A stretch of 64,000 nt of DNA, taken from the NCBI RefSeq assembly GCF_020536995.1, contig NC_068361.1, forward strand, positions 111,011,821 to 111,075,820, in the 5' to 3' direction. This DNA comes from Dreissena polymorpha. Lineage: Eukaryota; Mollusca; Bivalvia; Myida; Dreissenidae. The translations under genes and the position numbers were made by a program. Position 1 is the first letter of the stretch; the number at the start of each line of letters is the position of its first letter. Shown piece after piece: positions 1 through 11,395 of this stretch. Below the pieces are notes generated by a model, which did no database searches, was not told the DNA's origin, and was given only the letters and a program-made list of their open reading frames with translations.

Positions 1-1
1 C

Positions 2-55
2 AAGATTCAAAAGGCATATGAAGCAGACACTTACCGGAAAAAAAGGTATAACTAG
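2..55 (+). CDS. possible terminal exon at window edge
   Basis: The first bases read as an open frame rich in Lys, Tyr and Glu (starts KIQKAYEADTY) that ends in TAG at 53-55. It would be the last part of an exon that begins outside the window. The composition looks coding, but only 17 codons are visible and no family is recognised. Chance is a real alternative. Confidence 0.2.
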   Translation, partial: KIQKAYEADTYRKKRYN

Positions 56-137
56 TAAGTTCAAATTTTAATATTTTCAAAATACGTAACCTTTAGCACA
101 AAGCTATACTAGTTATACGATATTGAATCATTATTAC

Positions 138-243
138 CTCTGTGCATATCGTCAAGCAGCTCGAATACGGCCTCTGCATTTTGTGCCATATCAATATCCA
201 AGTGTAACACATTTACCTCAAACGCAATTTTCTGGCGGTTCAT
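138..243 (-). CDS. possible first coding exon, gene continuing off the left edge
   Basis: On the minus strand an ATG at 243 opens 35 codons (MNRQKIAFEVN, then an acidic LDIDMAQNAEAVFELLDD stretch). They end at a good splice donor, AGAG followed by GTAATA, just below 138. The acidic amphipathic segment looks like protein rather than noise. Any next exon lies beyond the window, so no function is assigned. Confidence 0.27.
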
Positions 244-379
244 GATTGTTAACTCAACAAATGCAAGTACGGTTGCTTTATAAAAAAAATCAATGATGTA
301 TTTCAGTAGCAATTTATTGAAGTGGACCGTACTGTTTCGTGCTGAAATGTAATACATCGTACAAGATCGTGCAAATTCC

Positions 380-790
380 TACCTATCCGTAGTACAACGT
401 ACTCTAACCGTGGCTTTCCGTAGTATATCCGTGGAATAATCGTGGCTAATACGTAGCGTAACCGTACCGCTCCGTAGTTCTTCGTATTAATCCGTAGAAG
501 TCCTTGAAAATCTTTGGGCCTACGAAAAGGTACGGACGACTACGGTGTCGTTACGAACTAGTACGGATCAGTACGGTTTAGTACGAAAGGCTACGGATAC
601 GCTTCGGTCGATAAATTCGTAGCAATTTTTTTAACATGTTCAAAATTTGTCAATATTCGCTACGGACATCCAAAAACTATTACGACTGATCACGGATCAA
701 GTACGGAGAGCCACGGTCCAGTAAGGATAGCTACGAACTGTGCCGAAAAGTATTCGTAGCCCGTTCGTAGCTCTGATTCGTGACAGTGTG
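380..790. repeat. CGTA-motif repeat with ~10.5 bp phasing and a strand switch
   Basis: From 388 to 493 the trinucleotide CGT recurs at 388, 398, 409, 419, 430, 441, 452, 463, 473, 483 and 493, mostly inside CCGTAG. From 522 the complement ACG recurs at 522, 532, 542, 553, 563, 573, 583 and 593, and again near 662-733. Spacing is 10-11 bp, close to one DNA turn. The motif changes strand near 510, which gives a loose foldback. The bases between motifs are not conserved. It is probably part of a mobile or foldback element; no TIR or target duplication was found. Confidence 0.7.
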
Positions 791-924
791 ACCGAGGCAT
801 AAGAGATTGGGGTATTATGTTAAGTGTACCAGTAAATATCATTAACTGCAATTTATATATTTTAACCTGGTAACTGTTGAATGTTATAATAACAAGACTG
901 GAATTTAAGAAAGAAAAAAAAAGA

Positions 925-1010
925 AAACAAATTTTCACATGCGGGGCTCGAACCAGTAGCATTATCCTATACCATGCATCCAGACTATTGTATTATAATA
1001 TTATTTTAAA
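925..1010 (-). mobile_element. tRNA-derived SINE relic
   Basis: The minus strand carries a tRNA B-box-like GGTTCGAGCCCC about 30 bases downstream of a weak A box. It cannot fold as a functional tRNA and is best read as a decayed SINE head. Confidence 0.4.
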
Positions 1011-1865
1011 CTGTGTACTAGTAATTCACTTCTTTTTGCAAAATTTCACGAAAACAACACTAAAATTCCGATTCGACTTTCTAAAGCTTTTTAATTTTAT
1101 CAAATTCAAATGATGATTCATTAACCAAGCTGTATTTTTTAATGTGAGTCTACTTTATCAGTGGTATTTAGCTCCGTGATTTAAAGTGTTCTCCTATGTA
1201 ATAATCTGTGACAAAATTGTAATAATGACGATATACTAATTTACATAACTCGCCGTAAATAAATGACATAATCCTGCAAGGCGCACAACGGAAATGTATA
1301 ATGAGCATTCGGCTGCAACATGTATGTATAAAGAGTATAGTGCTTACCCAATGGTGACCCTGAGGTAGCAGTCCACTTTTCGGTTTCATGATATTTGTTG
1401 AGTAAATAAGATGGCTATATATCGGCGTTTTTTTTAATTTTCAAATTGCACAGAGATATAGTCATCGTGATCTACTAAAATACTAAAAAGATCGCATTTC
1501 ATATTCAATACATTATATAGTGAAAGCACTTCAATGTATCACTTCCATATATAATACTGAATATCCGCGTTTCTAAGATTCTCATAGGCGGAACTAATGC
1601 TCAAACAGATAAGAGAGGGAAATAAAGCGTAGAAAATAGAAAAAAACACAGAAAAATGATGCAATTTTTTAATGAATCAAAATAAATAACTCGAATACAT
1701 TTACTTGATGTATTATGTTACATATGTATGTTTCTTTTTCGCACGTGCATAGGATTTATTGTATAATCGAACAGGCATTTTATACCTCGAATACTAGCTT
1801 CACCAAAAGCCTATAACATTATTTAAAATAAATGTGATATAAAACATGCAATCTTACGGTGGCAT
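1011..1865. other. AT-rich stretch without recognised features
   Basis: No credible exon, long repeat or RNA gene was seen. Only short chance frames occur. Confidence 0.5.
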
Positions 1866-1944
1866 AGAGGTGATATTCACTCCTCTTTTTTAAATTGCAC
1901 TCCTCTTTTTTAGCTCAACTATTTTTTGAAAAAAAATTATGAGC

Positions 1945-2930
1945 TATTGTCATCACCTTGGCGTCGGCGTCGGCGTCGGCGTCTGCGTCGGCGTCGGCGT
2001 CCGGTTAAGTTTTGCGTTTAGGTCCACTTTTCTCAGAAAGTATCAATGCTATTGCATTCAAACTTGGTACACTTACTTACTATCATGAGGGGACTGGGCA
2101 GGCAAAGTTATATAACTCTGGCGTGCATTTTGACTGAATTATGTGCCCTTTTTATACTTAGAAAATTGAAAATTTTGGTTAAGTTTTGCGTTAAGTTCCA
2201 CTTTTTTCAGAAAGTATCAATGCTATTGCATTCAAACTTGGTACACTTACTTACTATCATGAGGGGACTGGGCACGCAAAGTAAGATAACTCTGGCGTGC
2301 ATTTTGACAGAATTATGTGCCCTTTTTATACTTAGAAAATTGAAAATTTTGGTTAAGTTTTGTGTTAAGGTCCATTTTATTCCTTAAGTATCAAAGCTAT
2401 TGCTTTCATACTTGCAACACTTACTAACTACCGTAAGGGGACTGTGCAGGCAAAGTTATGTAACTCTGACTGGCATTTGGACGGAATTATGGGCCCTTTA
2501 TACTTAGAAAATTGAAAGTTTGGTTAAGTTTTGTGTTTTGGTCCACTTTACCCCTAAAGTATCATAGATATTGCTATCATACTTGGAACACTCGCAAACT
2601 ATCATAAGGGTACAGTAAAAGGACAAGTTGCATAACTCTGGATGTCATTTTTACGGAATTATGGCCCTTTTTTGACTTAGTAACTTTGAATATATGGTTA
2701 AATTTTGTGTTTCGATCCACTTTACTTCTTAAGTATCAAGGCTATTGCTTTCAAACTTCAAATACTTTCATGCTATCATGAGGTTACTGTACCTGGCAAG
2801 TTGAATTTTACCTTGACCTTTGAATGACCTTGACTCTCAAGGTCAAATTATTAAATTTCTCTAAAATTGCCATAACTTCTTTATTTATGATTAGATTTGA
2901 TTGATACTTTGACAAAAGTACTCTTACCTG
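1945..2930 (+). repeat. tandem array, ~174-bp unit, preceded by a GGCGTC hexamer run
   Basis: A run of GGCGTC hexamers (about 1952-2002) leads into five units that each start GGTTAAGTTTTG, at 2003, 2177, 2351, 2522 and about 2696. The first two units are nearly identical and later ones are increasingly diverged. The array ends in a CCTTGACCTTTGAATGACC segment. The reading frame across two units is a by-product of the repeat, not a gene. Confidence 0.85.
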
Positions 2931-2959
2931 ACATACCACAATAGACTCCACCCAAACCA

Positions 2960-2992
2960 TCGCCCGTGCCCCCCCCCCCCCCACCCCCCCCC

Positions 2993-3033
<41 letters not shown>

Positions 3034-3500
3034 CATCTCACAAATGACCACCACACCCTCACACTATACCCCCCCCCACCCCACCCCCTCCCCAATTTTT
3101 TTTTTAAACGGTTAAAAAACAAAACTATTTATTTTGATTATTTTATGTTTGAAATACCGTCCAACCATCGCACCCAAGAATCCCCCCCCACCCCCCCTCC
3201 CCCCACCCGAATCCCCCCCCCCCCTATTTTTTTTTTTTTTAAGATCATCTCACAAATTACCACCACACCCTCACACTATACCCCCCCACCTCACCCCCCC
3301 ATTTTTTTTATGAAACGGTTAAAAAACACAAATATTTATTTTTATTATTTTATGTTTGAAATACCGTCCAACCATCGCACCCAAGAATCCCCCCCCCCGA
3401 TTTTTTTTTTCCTTTTTTTCGCATTTTTGGAAGAAAATGTAATAAATGTCCACACCCCCACACAATGCACCGCTCTTCACTCCACCCCTCCCTCCTTTGT
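2960..3500 (+). repeat. minisatellite of poly-C / poly-T blocks, ~207-211 bp unit
   Basis: Blocks of C and T homopolymers separate a conserved core (GATCATCTCACAAAT, later ATACCGTCCAACCATCGC). The core recurs near 3030 and 3241 and the second part near 3152 and 3359, giving a period of about 207-211 bp. The strong strand asymmetry (pyrimidines on plus) may form triplex or slipped structures. The Pro-rich frame across it is not a gene. Confidence 0.85.
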
Positions 3501-3537
3501 GATTGAAAATGAGAGTCCCTTCACCTTTAAAAAGAAA

Positions 3538-3790
3538 ATAGATGAGCGGTCTGCACCCGCAAGGCGGTGCTCTTGTTCTATCTCGTGATCAAGACCTAGT
3601 AACTCGTGGCCACGAGTTAGCTATGTCGTGGCCACGAGATAGAAAAAAGAGAAGTGCAAAACTAAATAAAAGAGGAATGCAATTAAAAAAGAGCGGTGAA
3701 GTAAATAAAAGAACGGTGCATTAAACAAAAGAGGAGAGAATTACGAGATCTCGAGATCCCGACTTAGCAAACTCGTGGCCACGAGTTATT
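3538..3790. repeat. palindrome cluster around CTCGTGGCCACGAG
   Basis: The perfect 18-bp palindrome AACTCGTGGCCACGAGTT occurs at 3601-3618 and 3770-3787, and its core TCGTGGCCACGA again at 3626-3637. Between them lie A-rich direct repeats containing AAATAAAAGA and GAGATCTCGAGATC. It is likely a short non-autonomous element. No terminal duplication was identified. Confidence 0.6.
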
Positions 3791-4103
3791 CAGCCAATCA
3801 AATGATTCAATATGTATGGCGCACCAAAGGAGTCGAAACTTTAACTTTTGCTCGAGCAGAAAAAAATGCTGCTCAAGCAGCATTTAAATATATATAAATA
3901 TATAATATATATATATTATTTCAGCTTAAAAAAGTTAAAAACTGAATATGAACCAAATTCAGTTCCAGAAATGTATAATCCCAATCAGTGTTTTTATCAT
4001 TATTTTAGCTAATTCACATGTACACTCAATTCAGGAAAACTATTTTATTATATTTCACACAATCATAGTTACCACTATCATCATTTATTTAATGTCAATA
4101 AGC

Positions 4104-5127
4104 TCGATTTGTAATTGTCGGTTCGGCTCGGGTAATGCTTTAAAGTACCCCGTGTACTCTTAAGTATACTTTAATGTACCCCGGGTACGCTAAATATACT
4201 TAAAGGGACTGTCCAATGGATTAGTTTACTGAATTTAGAAGGCTATTATTTTGAGATTAATTAATAACATTCGTTAATTTGAACCATATCCAACTCAACC
4301 TTTTGCTAAAAACTACAAACTAAAGAGCAACAGCCAAATTGTATTACGACGTTTGCGTCTACCTTGGGAAATCCCTTTCTATTTGTATTTCGCGCATCGT
4401 GTCACGTCATTCAGACAAACACAATGGCGGAGGCTTCGAAATCTACAATGAGCGAACCAGTAAGAAAATGTGGTTTTATTGATTTAATAAAATATAATTT
4501 ATTAAGATTCCGATCTGATTTTATTTAATTCAACAAGATGAGTTTATCTGCCGTTGAATGGTAGCGAATTGTTGGTCTTTACCTTGCAATTCGATGCTAA
4601 ATGTCGCTGGTTTACAAATTAGACGACTCCAAATTGGAGTCCAATGCATGAACATGAGAATCAATTTAACGTATTTTGATTTTATGATTTTCTCGTTTTG
4701 ACTTTCGAATTTTGTGTAGTTTATTTTGCAATGAACGTTTTTCATTAACTTTTAAATTTTGCTAATAGAAGCCAGTGGATTCTTACACAGAAAATTCGTA
4801 CCCAGATCCTAAAGCACAAATAAGTCAGTGTACAGAAAATATACTAACATGTACCTGGGAATTATAACGTTAAATTGGTCGTTGTCGGCAATTTGTCAAT
4901 GTTTTGTTAAAAGGCATCTATATTATCAAAACTCATACTCACAAAAAAAAGTTGAGGCAGGTTTAATTCAAAGAGAATTTTGTTTCTTATTTCGTAGGGC
5001 GTTTTGCGACATCGGATTTGGGGCAGGAATAAAACTCTGGTACAGTCTAAATTTCAGGGTACGTTTAAGTATATTTTCCGTATTGAGGTACACATAAAAA
5101 GACCCCGAGCCGACAATTACCAATCTA
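4104..5127. mobile_element. ~1-kb non-autonomous element with long inverted ends
   Basis: The left end starts GTAATTGTCGGTTCGGCTCG, followed by AAGTATACTT and GTACCCC motifs. The right end, read on the minus strand, starts GTAATTGTCGGCTCGGGG, followed by TATACTTAAA and GTACC motifs. The imperfect inverted repeat runs about 80-90 bp. Inside are the segment TTAAAGGGACTGTCC and a small two-exon frame. Ends are approximate and no clear target duplication was seen. Superfamily unknown. Confidence 0.6.
4424..4867 (+). CDS. small two-exon reading frame (44 aa) inside the inverted-repeat element
   Basis: An ATG in good context (ACACAATGGCGG) opens MAEASKSTMSEP at 4424-4459, directly followed by a GTAAGA donor. 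A pyrimidine/AT-rich stretch ending in AATAG at 4766-4768 precedes an in-phase exon at 4769-4867 (KPVDSYTENSYPDPKAQ, then a Cys/Thr-rich tail) with stop TAA. Phases match, composition is polar and looks like protein, but no family is recognised. It may be a captured first exon or a coincidence. Confidence 0.25.
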
Positions 5128-5639
5128 GCTTTACTAAACATATTACACCGTGCGGAGGCAGTACGAAGCCCTGTAACTAATACTATAGATTTATAGATTA
5201 GCATGTGACTTCACGTAGCCAATGAAAACGCGTATTATGTGCGAGTTAAGATAAAGATGCAACTGAACAAAACAATAAACGTGAATTCATCTATGTGGGT
5301 ATATCATATGATCAACATTTAGTAAATGTATTTGCTGTTCGAACGATAAATAAAACCATTCGATTGCTGCTTGCTTATAATTCAGAATAGTAAATACTTA
5401 TCCATTGACATTTCAGGTGTGGTTGGTGTCCTGCGTATAACTAAACATTTTCTCTTACTGTTATACTATATTTATGTGACATAACATTACATGCATACAC
5501 ATATACCCGTTGATTAATAAGTTTATCTTCTTGTTGCGACTGTAATTTGAGTATAAAACTCCAAACTTCAAATTAGCGTCGTTCTGGAAAAACTGGGCTT
5601 ATTGCAAGTGAAAATGAAGTGTACAGTTCATAGCGGCTA

Positions 5640-5830
5640 ATCATTGACGCCACTTTTTGCTTTAATGGTATTTTTCGTTAAAAGGAAGTCTCTTCTTAGC
5701 GAAGTCCAGTTTGGTCGGAATGTGCCGTCCCTGATTAGTCTAGGCGGACTGCACATGATAATCTGGGACGATATTTTACTCAAATGCATTAAGCCTCGTT
5801 TTCCTTGGGTGAGAAAATGGATCAATTAAG
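5640..5830. repeat. copy of a foldback repeat (AGCGAAGTCCAGTTT ... ATGCATTAAG)
   Basis: The segment resembles a very common bivalve interspersed repeat: GATTAG followed by the inverted pair GCGGACTGCAC/ATGATAATCTGGGACGA, then AAATGCATTAAGCC. Overlapping frames on both strands (5644-5829 plus, 5637-5825 minus) reflect its palindromic nature and are not genes. A related copy lies at about 44800-45080. Confidence 0.55.
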
Positions 5831-6437
5831 TTATTGTTGGATCATCATCGAACGAACGGATACAAAATTAAGCTTATGTATTAACACCTGAGTGATAAAT
5901 ATTTTATTAAGAGTATCCATAATTTTGCTGAAATACTACAACGGACTTATGCAATTCATTATATTTAATGATAGTAATAATTACCTGCTAAATCACATTG
6001 AGTACAAAGATAGACTTTGATATTTTAAATAATAATTAAATTTTACATAAGTGTGGTGACTGAGAAAGCTTCTTCTACAAACAACTTTGGCCGTGATTGA
6101 CTGTGGCCGCAAAACAAGTTATCTCTCAATGATGAGCATATTACGCTATGTGATAATATAAACCCTTTGGATCGTGCCCAGAAAGCTTTAAGGCATCACG
6201 AGAACACTTTAAGTGTGTATGTATGTGTGATGACGCATATCTAGGTTAATGATGTCCTTCGACGACGCATGCTGTATAATGTAAGGACTAGGAGCATGTC
6301 CGATTACTCCTACCAAATAAACTTAGACACGCGAAAGTTGGAACTAATTTTAATAACATCTGCAATTTCCTGTTACTCAGTATTTCCTTTTTTGCCGAAA
6401 TTCATTCAGTCGTGACCACCAACCAAACACACATTGG
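5831..6437. other. no recognised feature
   Basis: AT-rich DNA with no credible exon or repeat structure seen. Confidence 0.45.
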
Positions 6438-6439
6438 CC

Positions 6440-6510
6440 TTGAGCAGGGATTGAACCCGGGTCAGCTAAGTGAGAAGCTCGTGTACGAACCACTGCGCTA
6501 AACGGACATC
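6440..6510 (-). mobile_element. tRNA-derived SINE head
   Basis: On the minus strand: GTCCGTTTAGCGCAGTGGTT (A box) and, about 35 bases later, CCCGGGTTCAATCCCTG (B box). The spacing is tRNA-like, but the acceptor ends do not pair, so it is a SINE head rather than a tRNA gene. Confidence 0.6.
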
Positions 6511-6924
6511 TTTCTTGGCGGTGCACCAAGAGCGCCCCATGTCACGGGATAAACTTTGAAGTAAAACCCGAAGTTCTTATTACTGCTGGCGTCTTTGCAG
6601 CAGCACCGCGGTAGAACGCAATGGCACACCGACTGGGCGCAGACGCTGGGTTTCAGCGGAACCGCACGGAATGGTTCGTGGATCACTAGAGACTCTACGA
6701 CAATCTCCTGTCACGCTTACGGCGTGCTTGTGCCTAATGCGGTGGCAGCATTTTTGTTTACGAAAGTCTTACGTTTTTAACAGTTAAAGTTAAGTATAAG
6801 ATTCCACTGTTGTTTCCATTTTTTTCTCTGAACGTGTGTAATATGATTTCTGAACTATTCCCAATATTTGAACTTTCTTTCTGTATTGGTAAACATCGCC
6901 GTAGCGAATACGATCGAAAGTAGC

Positions 6925-7235
6925 AGACATGATCACACATTTAAACTGGAATAAGAAATACAGTTTATAGCAGATTCAGTCAGAGTTAGGGAACATGATG
7001 ACACATTCAAACTGGAATAAGAAATACAGTTAAGAGCAGAGTCAGTCGGGGTTAGGAAACAATCATTTGTATACGCCGCGTGAATTGTAGAAGACATGAT
7101 CACACATTTAAACTGGAATAAGAAATACAGTTTAGAGCAGAGTCAGTCGAGGTCAGGGAACATGATCACACATTTAAACTTGAATAAGATTGTTTTTAGA
7201 GCAGATTCAGTCGGGGTTAAGGAACATACATTTAT
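6925..7235 (+). repeat. tandem repeat, ~64-bp unit, four to five copies
   Basis: The unit ACATGATCACACATTTAAAC, followed by TGGAATAAGAAATACAGTTTA and GAGCAGAGTCAGTCGGGGTTA, recurs from about 6928, 6991, 7094 and 7160. A short spacer (near 7060-7090) interrupts the array, and the last unit is diverged. Confidence 0.8.
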
Positions 7236-7887
7236 ATACGCCTCGCGAATTTCCACTTGCTATAAATCAAGAAAAAAAACGCATTAACATTCTTATGGAG
7301 CATACATGTTCAGAAAATATTTTGATGAGATTCTTCTTGCAGTGACATTTTGTTTCGATTTGCCAAAGGGCATTTATGTATGATTCCACTCTTATAAGGT
7401 ACAATGGATGTAGTAGTGCTGTGTTCTGCCTTTCCCATATTTCATTAAAACACTTGATGAAACATGTGAGAGTATCAATTACTACGCGTTCTATGAATCT
7501 TAGGCTATACCTATTTAATCTGTAATATACTGTGATATTATAATAGTTCTGATTGTATGTCGGCTCACAGCTAAACTTGGATATATTATACACATTAATA
7601 CAGATTTTAATATGCATCTACCTTATGTTTGGTTGGCTACATAAAAGTATTTTATTTTATTAACAGTCCATTATTATGTTGGACTATTTATTAATACGTT
7701 TCGCGAGATTAACCTTTCGGTTTGCTTTTTCGTCTGAAAATCGTTGGAAAATGTTACAAAAACTACGAAATAATTATTACTTGATTAAATATGATACACA
7801 TTTAGGCTACTATGGACCAACATCTATACGTATATCAACCATACATATATCTATTTATTTATTTTTTATTTTTTTATTTATACGGAC
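7236..7887. other. no recognised feature
   Basis: Only AT-rich chance frames. The frames at 7267-7617 (minus) and 7676-7945 (plus) lack family resemblance, splice context or codon bias. Confidence 0.4.
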
Positions 7888-9420
7888 AAAAGCCGGCGAA
7901 GCGGGCGTTGACCGTTCATACATATGGAAATTTAGACATAAATAACATAAGAATACCACATAGGGATGCGTCTCAAAATAATTTGCCACGCGACATATAT
8001 TTTTGCGATGCTATTTATGACCTTGAACAAATCAAAAACACTTTGACATATACTAAATCACGTGTAAATACATACCTCAGGAAAATTTATATCAATGAAA
8101 TCATAATTGTGTAGCGAATCACACTTAGTATTCTCGCATAATTTGTTTTTCTTCGCAACCGTTCCAGAATTAAGTCATTACTCAATTATTTCCCCTGAAT
8201 ACTCATCTTCAGTGGGTATAAGCCGAAGACTGGTTCACTACATATAGTGACAGTCTTTACCAAACACAATTTACGTGAACATAACCCGTCTTAAATATAT
8301 TGCCGAATGTCAGATTTCTGTCGAATTTATTTGCTTTGATCTTTTCGATATCTTATTGTTATTATTATCCTGACAAATCACAAACGCTTGTTAAAAAAAT
8401 ATTTGTTTTAAACATTATAGTTGGCATCTCTATTATTCCAGTATTCTCGCGGTATTTCAATGACGACACCCTATTGTTTATTTGTCAGAATTCGTGACGC
8501 ATATTCCATTCGCTCTCAGAAAGAAGTTTTACGTGTGACCATGGGCAATATTCTGGTAAGTTGTCGTTGTTATCCATCAGAAACACATTTGTTCACAAAA
8601 TATAAAGATATTCCGATCTAACGTTTTGGTCTTTTAGCTTTAATTTTTAACGTATTTACAACTCGTCTGCTCGCTTTTTACCGATATTCCGAAAGGTTAC
8701 ATATCACTATAATAAATTTAGGCCTAAAACCACAAAATCCGATACCGTTGGATTTTCGTACCACAATCTTACGTAAAAAATCTTCCAGATTCGAAATCAA
8801 CAAAAAAGAAGACATTTATAAATTGTCTGCATTATTGATCAAATTTTAGAATATTTGATGGTTTCAGTTTTTAGAAGCTGTTCTGCCAAGGCAAGAGCTG
8901 GGCATCACACACGCCATTCTATCCAGCAACACTGACAGTTTTGGTTTACAGAAATCAACAAAGGAGGGATTCCTGAACTATCAAAATGTCCAAGCTATAC
9001 ACACAGTTATTATCTGTTGTGATCTTTATTGGTTCTGTTTGTTTACTTGGATGGAACATGTGTGAACTTTTATAGAACTTTGAAAATACTATATCTGTCT
9101 ATCTATAAACAAAAATCAGCTATGGTATGATAAGATCAGGTGTGCAAACAATATCAAAGGGTTGTTAAATTAACAATTTGATGGCAATTATGCTGTTAAA
9201 ATAGGAAAGTTCCCATGCAAATTTAGTCTGTATATCGACAAGTGTCTGCCAATAAATATCAAACTAGTAATACAAAACTTACCACGAGTATGTAAAAGCA
9301 CTGTTGCGATCATTTTTAGTAAGATAGTGTAATTCTAAACAGTAGCAAATAGCTTGTTTAGTAAATGCATAAAGCAATTAATATGATTTCCTTTCTATTG
9401 TGTAATTTATAAATTGGTTA
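7888..9420 (+). repeat. duplicated block B1 (second copy at about 16727-18813)
   Basis: Starting at AGCGGGCGTTGACCGTTCAT, this block is closely similar over most of its length to a second block near 16727. Shared landmarks are CGCGACATATATTTT, TTGTCAGAATTCGTGACGC, ATGGGCAATATTCTGGT, AGAAGCTGTTCTGCCAAGGC and CCTTTCTATTGTGTAATT. B1 keeps about 240 bp near 8110-8290 that B2 lacks. B1 also shows the uninterrupted target (TTTGTCAG near 8480) of the hAT-like element found in B2. Confidence 0.85.
8541..9075 (+). pseudogene. small two-exon transmembrane-protein frame, disrupted copy
   Basis: Exon 1 is 8541-8555 (MGNIL) with donor GTAAGT. Exon 2 starts at 8868 after TTTCAG and reads FLEAVLPRQELGITHAILSS. 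Compared with the B2 copy, a 7-base insertion (near 8973) shifts the frame, so the hydrophobic C-terminal part (KLYTQLLSVVIFIGSVCLLG) is in another frame, ending TAG at 9073-9075. A faint likeness of its LLGW membrane segment to the micropeptide mitoregulin was noted but is weak. It could equally be a non-coding repeat with a chance frame. Confidence 0.3.
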
Positions 9421-9464
9421 TTACCAAGAACCAAGAATACAAATGATATTTTTGACACTTTCAG

Positions 9465-9930
9465 ATGTAAATTTGGGGGATTTCGGTACTCGGTGGGCAA
9501 ATGTTGAATTACCGAAATCCCCGCTACAAGTCAATATTTTTCAAAAGAAAAGGGATATTGTTGTTAAGTTTTTGTCTGTACCTCTTCTTTCTAATATCAA
9601 AAAGCGACCCAGATGATTTTTTGACACTTGAAGAACTTTACAGCGGGGATTTCTGTTACTGATCGTGCTTGTGAAAACATGCATTATGGATTCATACTCG
9701 GAATCCCAATAATTATGTATATATTTTAGTTTTTCACTACCAAACATGAATAAAAACAATTTTTTATCACTGAATTGATTGTATTTTGCAATATTCTATC
9801 TTAATATCCGCAGTATTTTGATAAATAATAAATATTATTGGGGATTTCGGGGGATTTCGGGGGGGATTTATGGGGATTTCGGGGGATTTCGGTAATTACG
9901 GGGATTTCGGTATTTCTACACACCCTGTAA
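9465..9930. repeat. GGGGATTTCGG inverted-repeat element
   Basis: The motif GGGGGATTTCGGTA at 9476 is answered by its complement TACCGAAATCCCC near 9512. At 9838-9915 the motif recurs at least six times on the plus strand (GGGGATTTCGG, with spacers such as GGGGGATTTATGG). Possible G-quadruplex or foldback-element ends. Boundaries are approximate. Confidence 0.55.
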
Positions 9931-10523
9931 CTACCAAAAAAGTCATTTTACATGCAATGTGTTTAATGAAATATTACAAAATACATATATTTGTACCATA
10001 AAACATAAATATGGTCAATAATTAATATGCAACTTGTGCTTGTTTTTGCCGATAGCGAGCCGACAACAGCCCGTTGTGGTTGTAAATGTTTTCGTTCAAA
10101 AACGATAATTTCGTTCGGTTAAAGAAATTTTCTGGCGGTCAAGTTAAATGAGGCGTTCGAACACAAACATTGCGTCTTGCTTTTTGTTTCGGAGATCTTC
10201 ATTAAAGTTCAAGTTAGTATTTGTTGATTATAATATATAATTAACTTTATTTTTACGCACATGTAGATTTGCTCGTAAATAACGTGATGGTACATGAAGA
10301 ATTTGAATTATCGGTTCGTGATATATATTCGCGAGGTAGTTTTTACCGCGCGTTCATACTTTGCTGTTTTTGTTACTTGAACACTCACTTTAATTGGATG
10401 TGTATACCGTTTAAATTTATTTTTACGAATTAAGAATATTTGTGTATCGTTGTTTCATTGAAAGATTCACCACTATTGTTGACAAGACCCAGCCCTCAAC
10501 AGCCAACCCACATTTCTAGTGCC

Positions 10524-11083
10524 ATGGGGGAATCGGCAAGGTTGTCTTCTGACAGACCACACACGACAGTTCCAGGTTACGTACTATTCCTGAATTTTTT
10601 TCTTTGGTTGTTAACATGCTATTTGTATTACGTAAAAAAGTACACTTTTATAACAGCATAAAGTACTAGTCTGTAGTCAGCAGTAGTGCAATACTTAATG
10701 CAGATAATTTAAAACATGTGTTATTCTGGTGACTATATGAATTAAACTGCCATAATATTTGAGGTTTTAAGAACAGATCGTCAAAATTAAATAGCACTGT
10801 ATATTTGAAAAGTTATCAATAAAACTTGTCCATGAAAAAGTAAGCGAATGTCATGTTTTTATAAATTAAAAATCTTGGGATATTTAAGCACATGTATTTA
10901 AATAATCATATAATAATAAACCTAAACTTGTACTTTTTCCGAAGCCCTCAAGCAAGTCTTTCTGAACACAGTTACATGGAGTTTTTCATAAAAGCATTGC
11001 TTCAAATGCCAGTGGCTGCCATGAGGGAGGGTGCACCAAGCCTTCGACGATGACATCAGCCATGGCCAAAGAACATTATGATG
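10524..11083 (+). CDS. weak candidate for two host exons
   Basis: An ATG in good context (GTGCCATGGGGG) at 10524 opens MGESARLSSDRPHTTVP, ending at a CAG/GTTACG donor near 10575. A second open segment at 10946-11053 reads SLSEHSYMEFFIKALLQMPV and then reaches TGA; a GTTAGT donor follows at 11084. The two segments look protein-like, but their phases do not join cleanly. Function unknown. Confidence 0.18.
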
Positions 11084-11307
11084 GTTAGTTAACTTTCTAT
11101 ATAACTGTTAATTGTGTTAATAGTTACAACTAATAAGGTTTACAATTTTAATCTTACCTTATACACTTTAAATTATGACTTTTATTGTGTCATCCTCAAA
11201 ATAAGACTGCCTCTGGTTCATTATATATATATTCTAAAATATTAAGGCGTTAATTAATATAATAACATGAATAGAATTTAAAATAGTTAAGTATTAAGAA
11301 CAACGTT

Positions 11308-11395
11308 TGCCGTTATCGAGACTCGAACCATTGTATGTCATTATATTGATTAAACAGTTATGCTGTTACCACTCGGCAATCCGGACTGCTATACA
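11308..11395 (-). mobile_element. tRNA-derived SINE relic
   Basis: The minus strand reads GTCCGGATTGCCGAGTGGTAA (A-box region) and later GGTTCGAGTCTCG (B box), about 45 bases apart. The long variable region resembles a Leu/Ser tRNA head. No intact acceptor stem was seen. Confidence 0.5.

Noticed and set aside
2046-2387. 113-residue plus-strand frame
   Set aside because: It spans two units of a 174-bp tandem repeat and its protein is internally repeated for that reason. No family and no splice context.
3145-3588. 147-residue Pro-rich plus-strand frame
   Set aside because: Translation of poly-C/poly-T minisatellite blocks.
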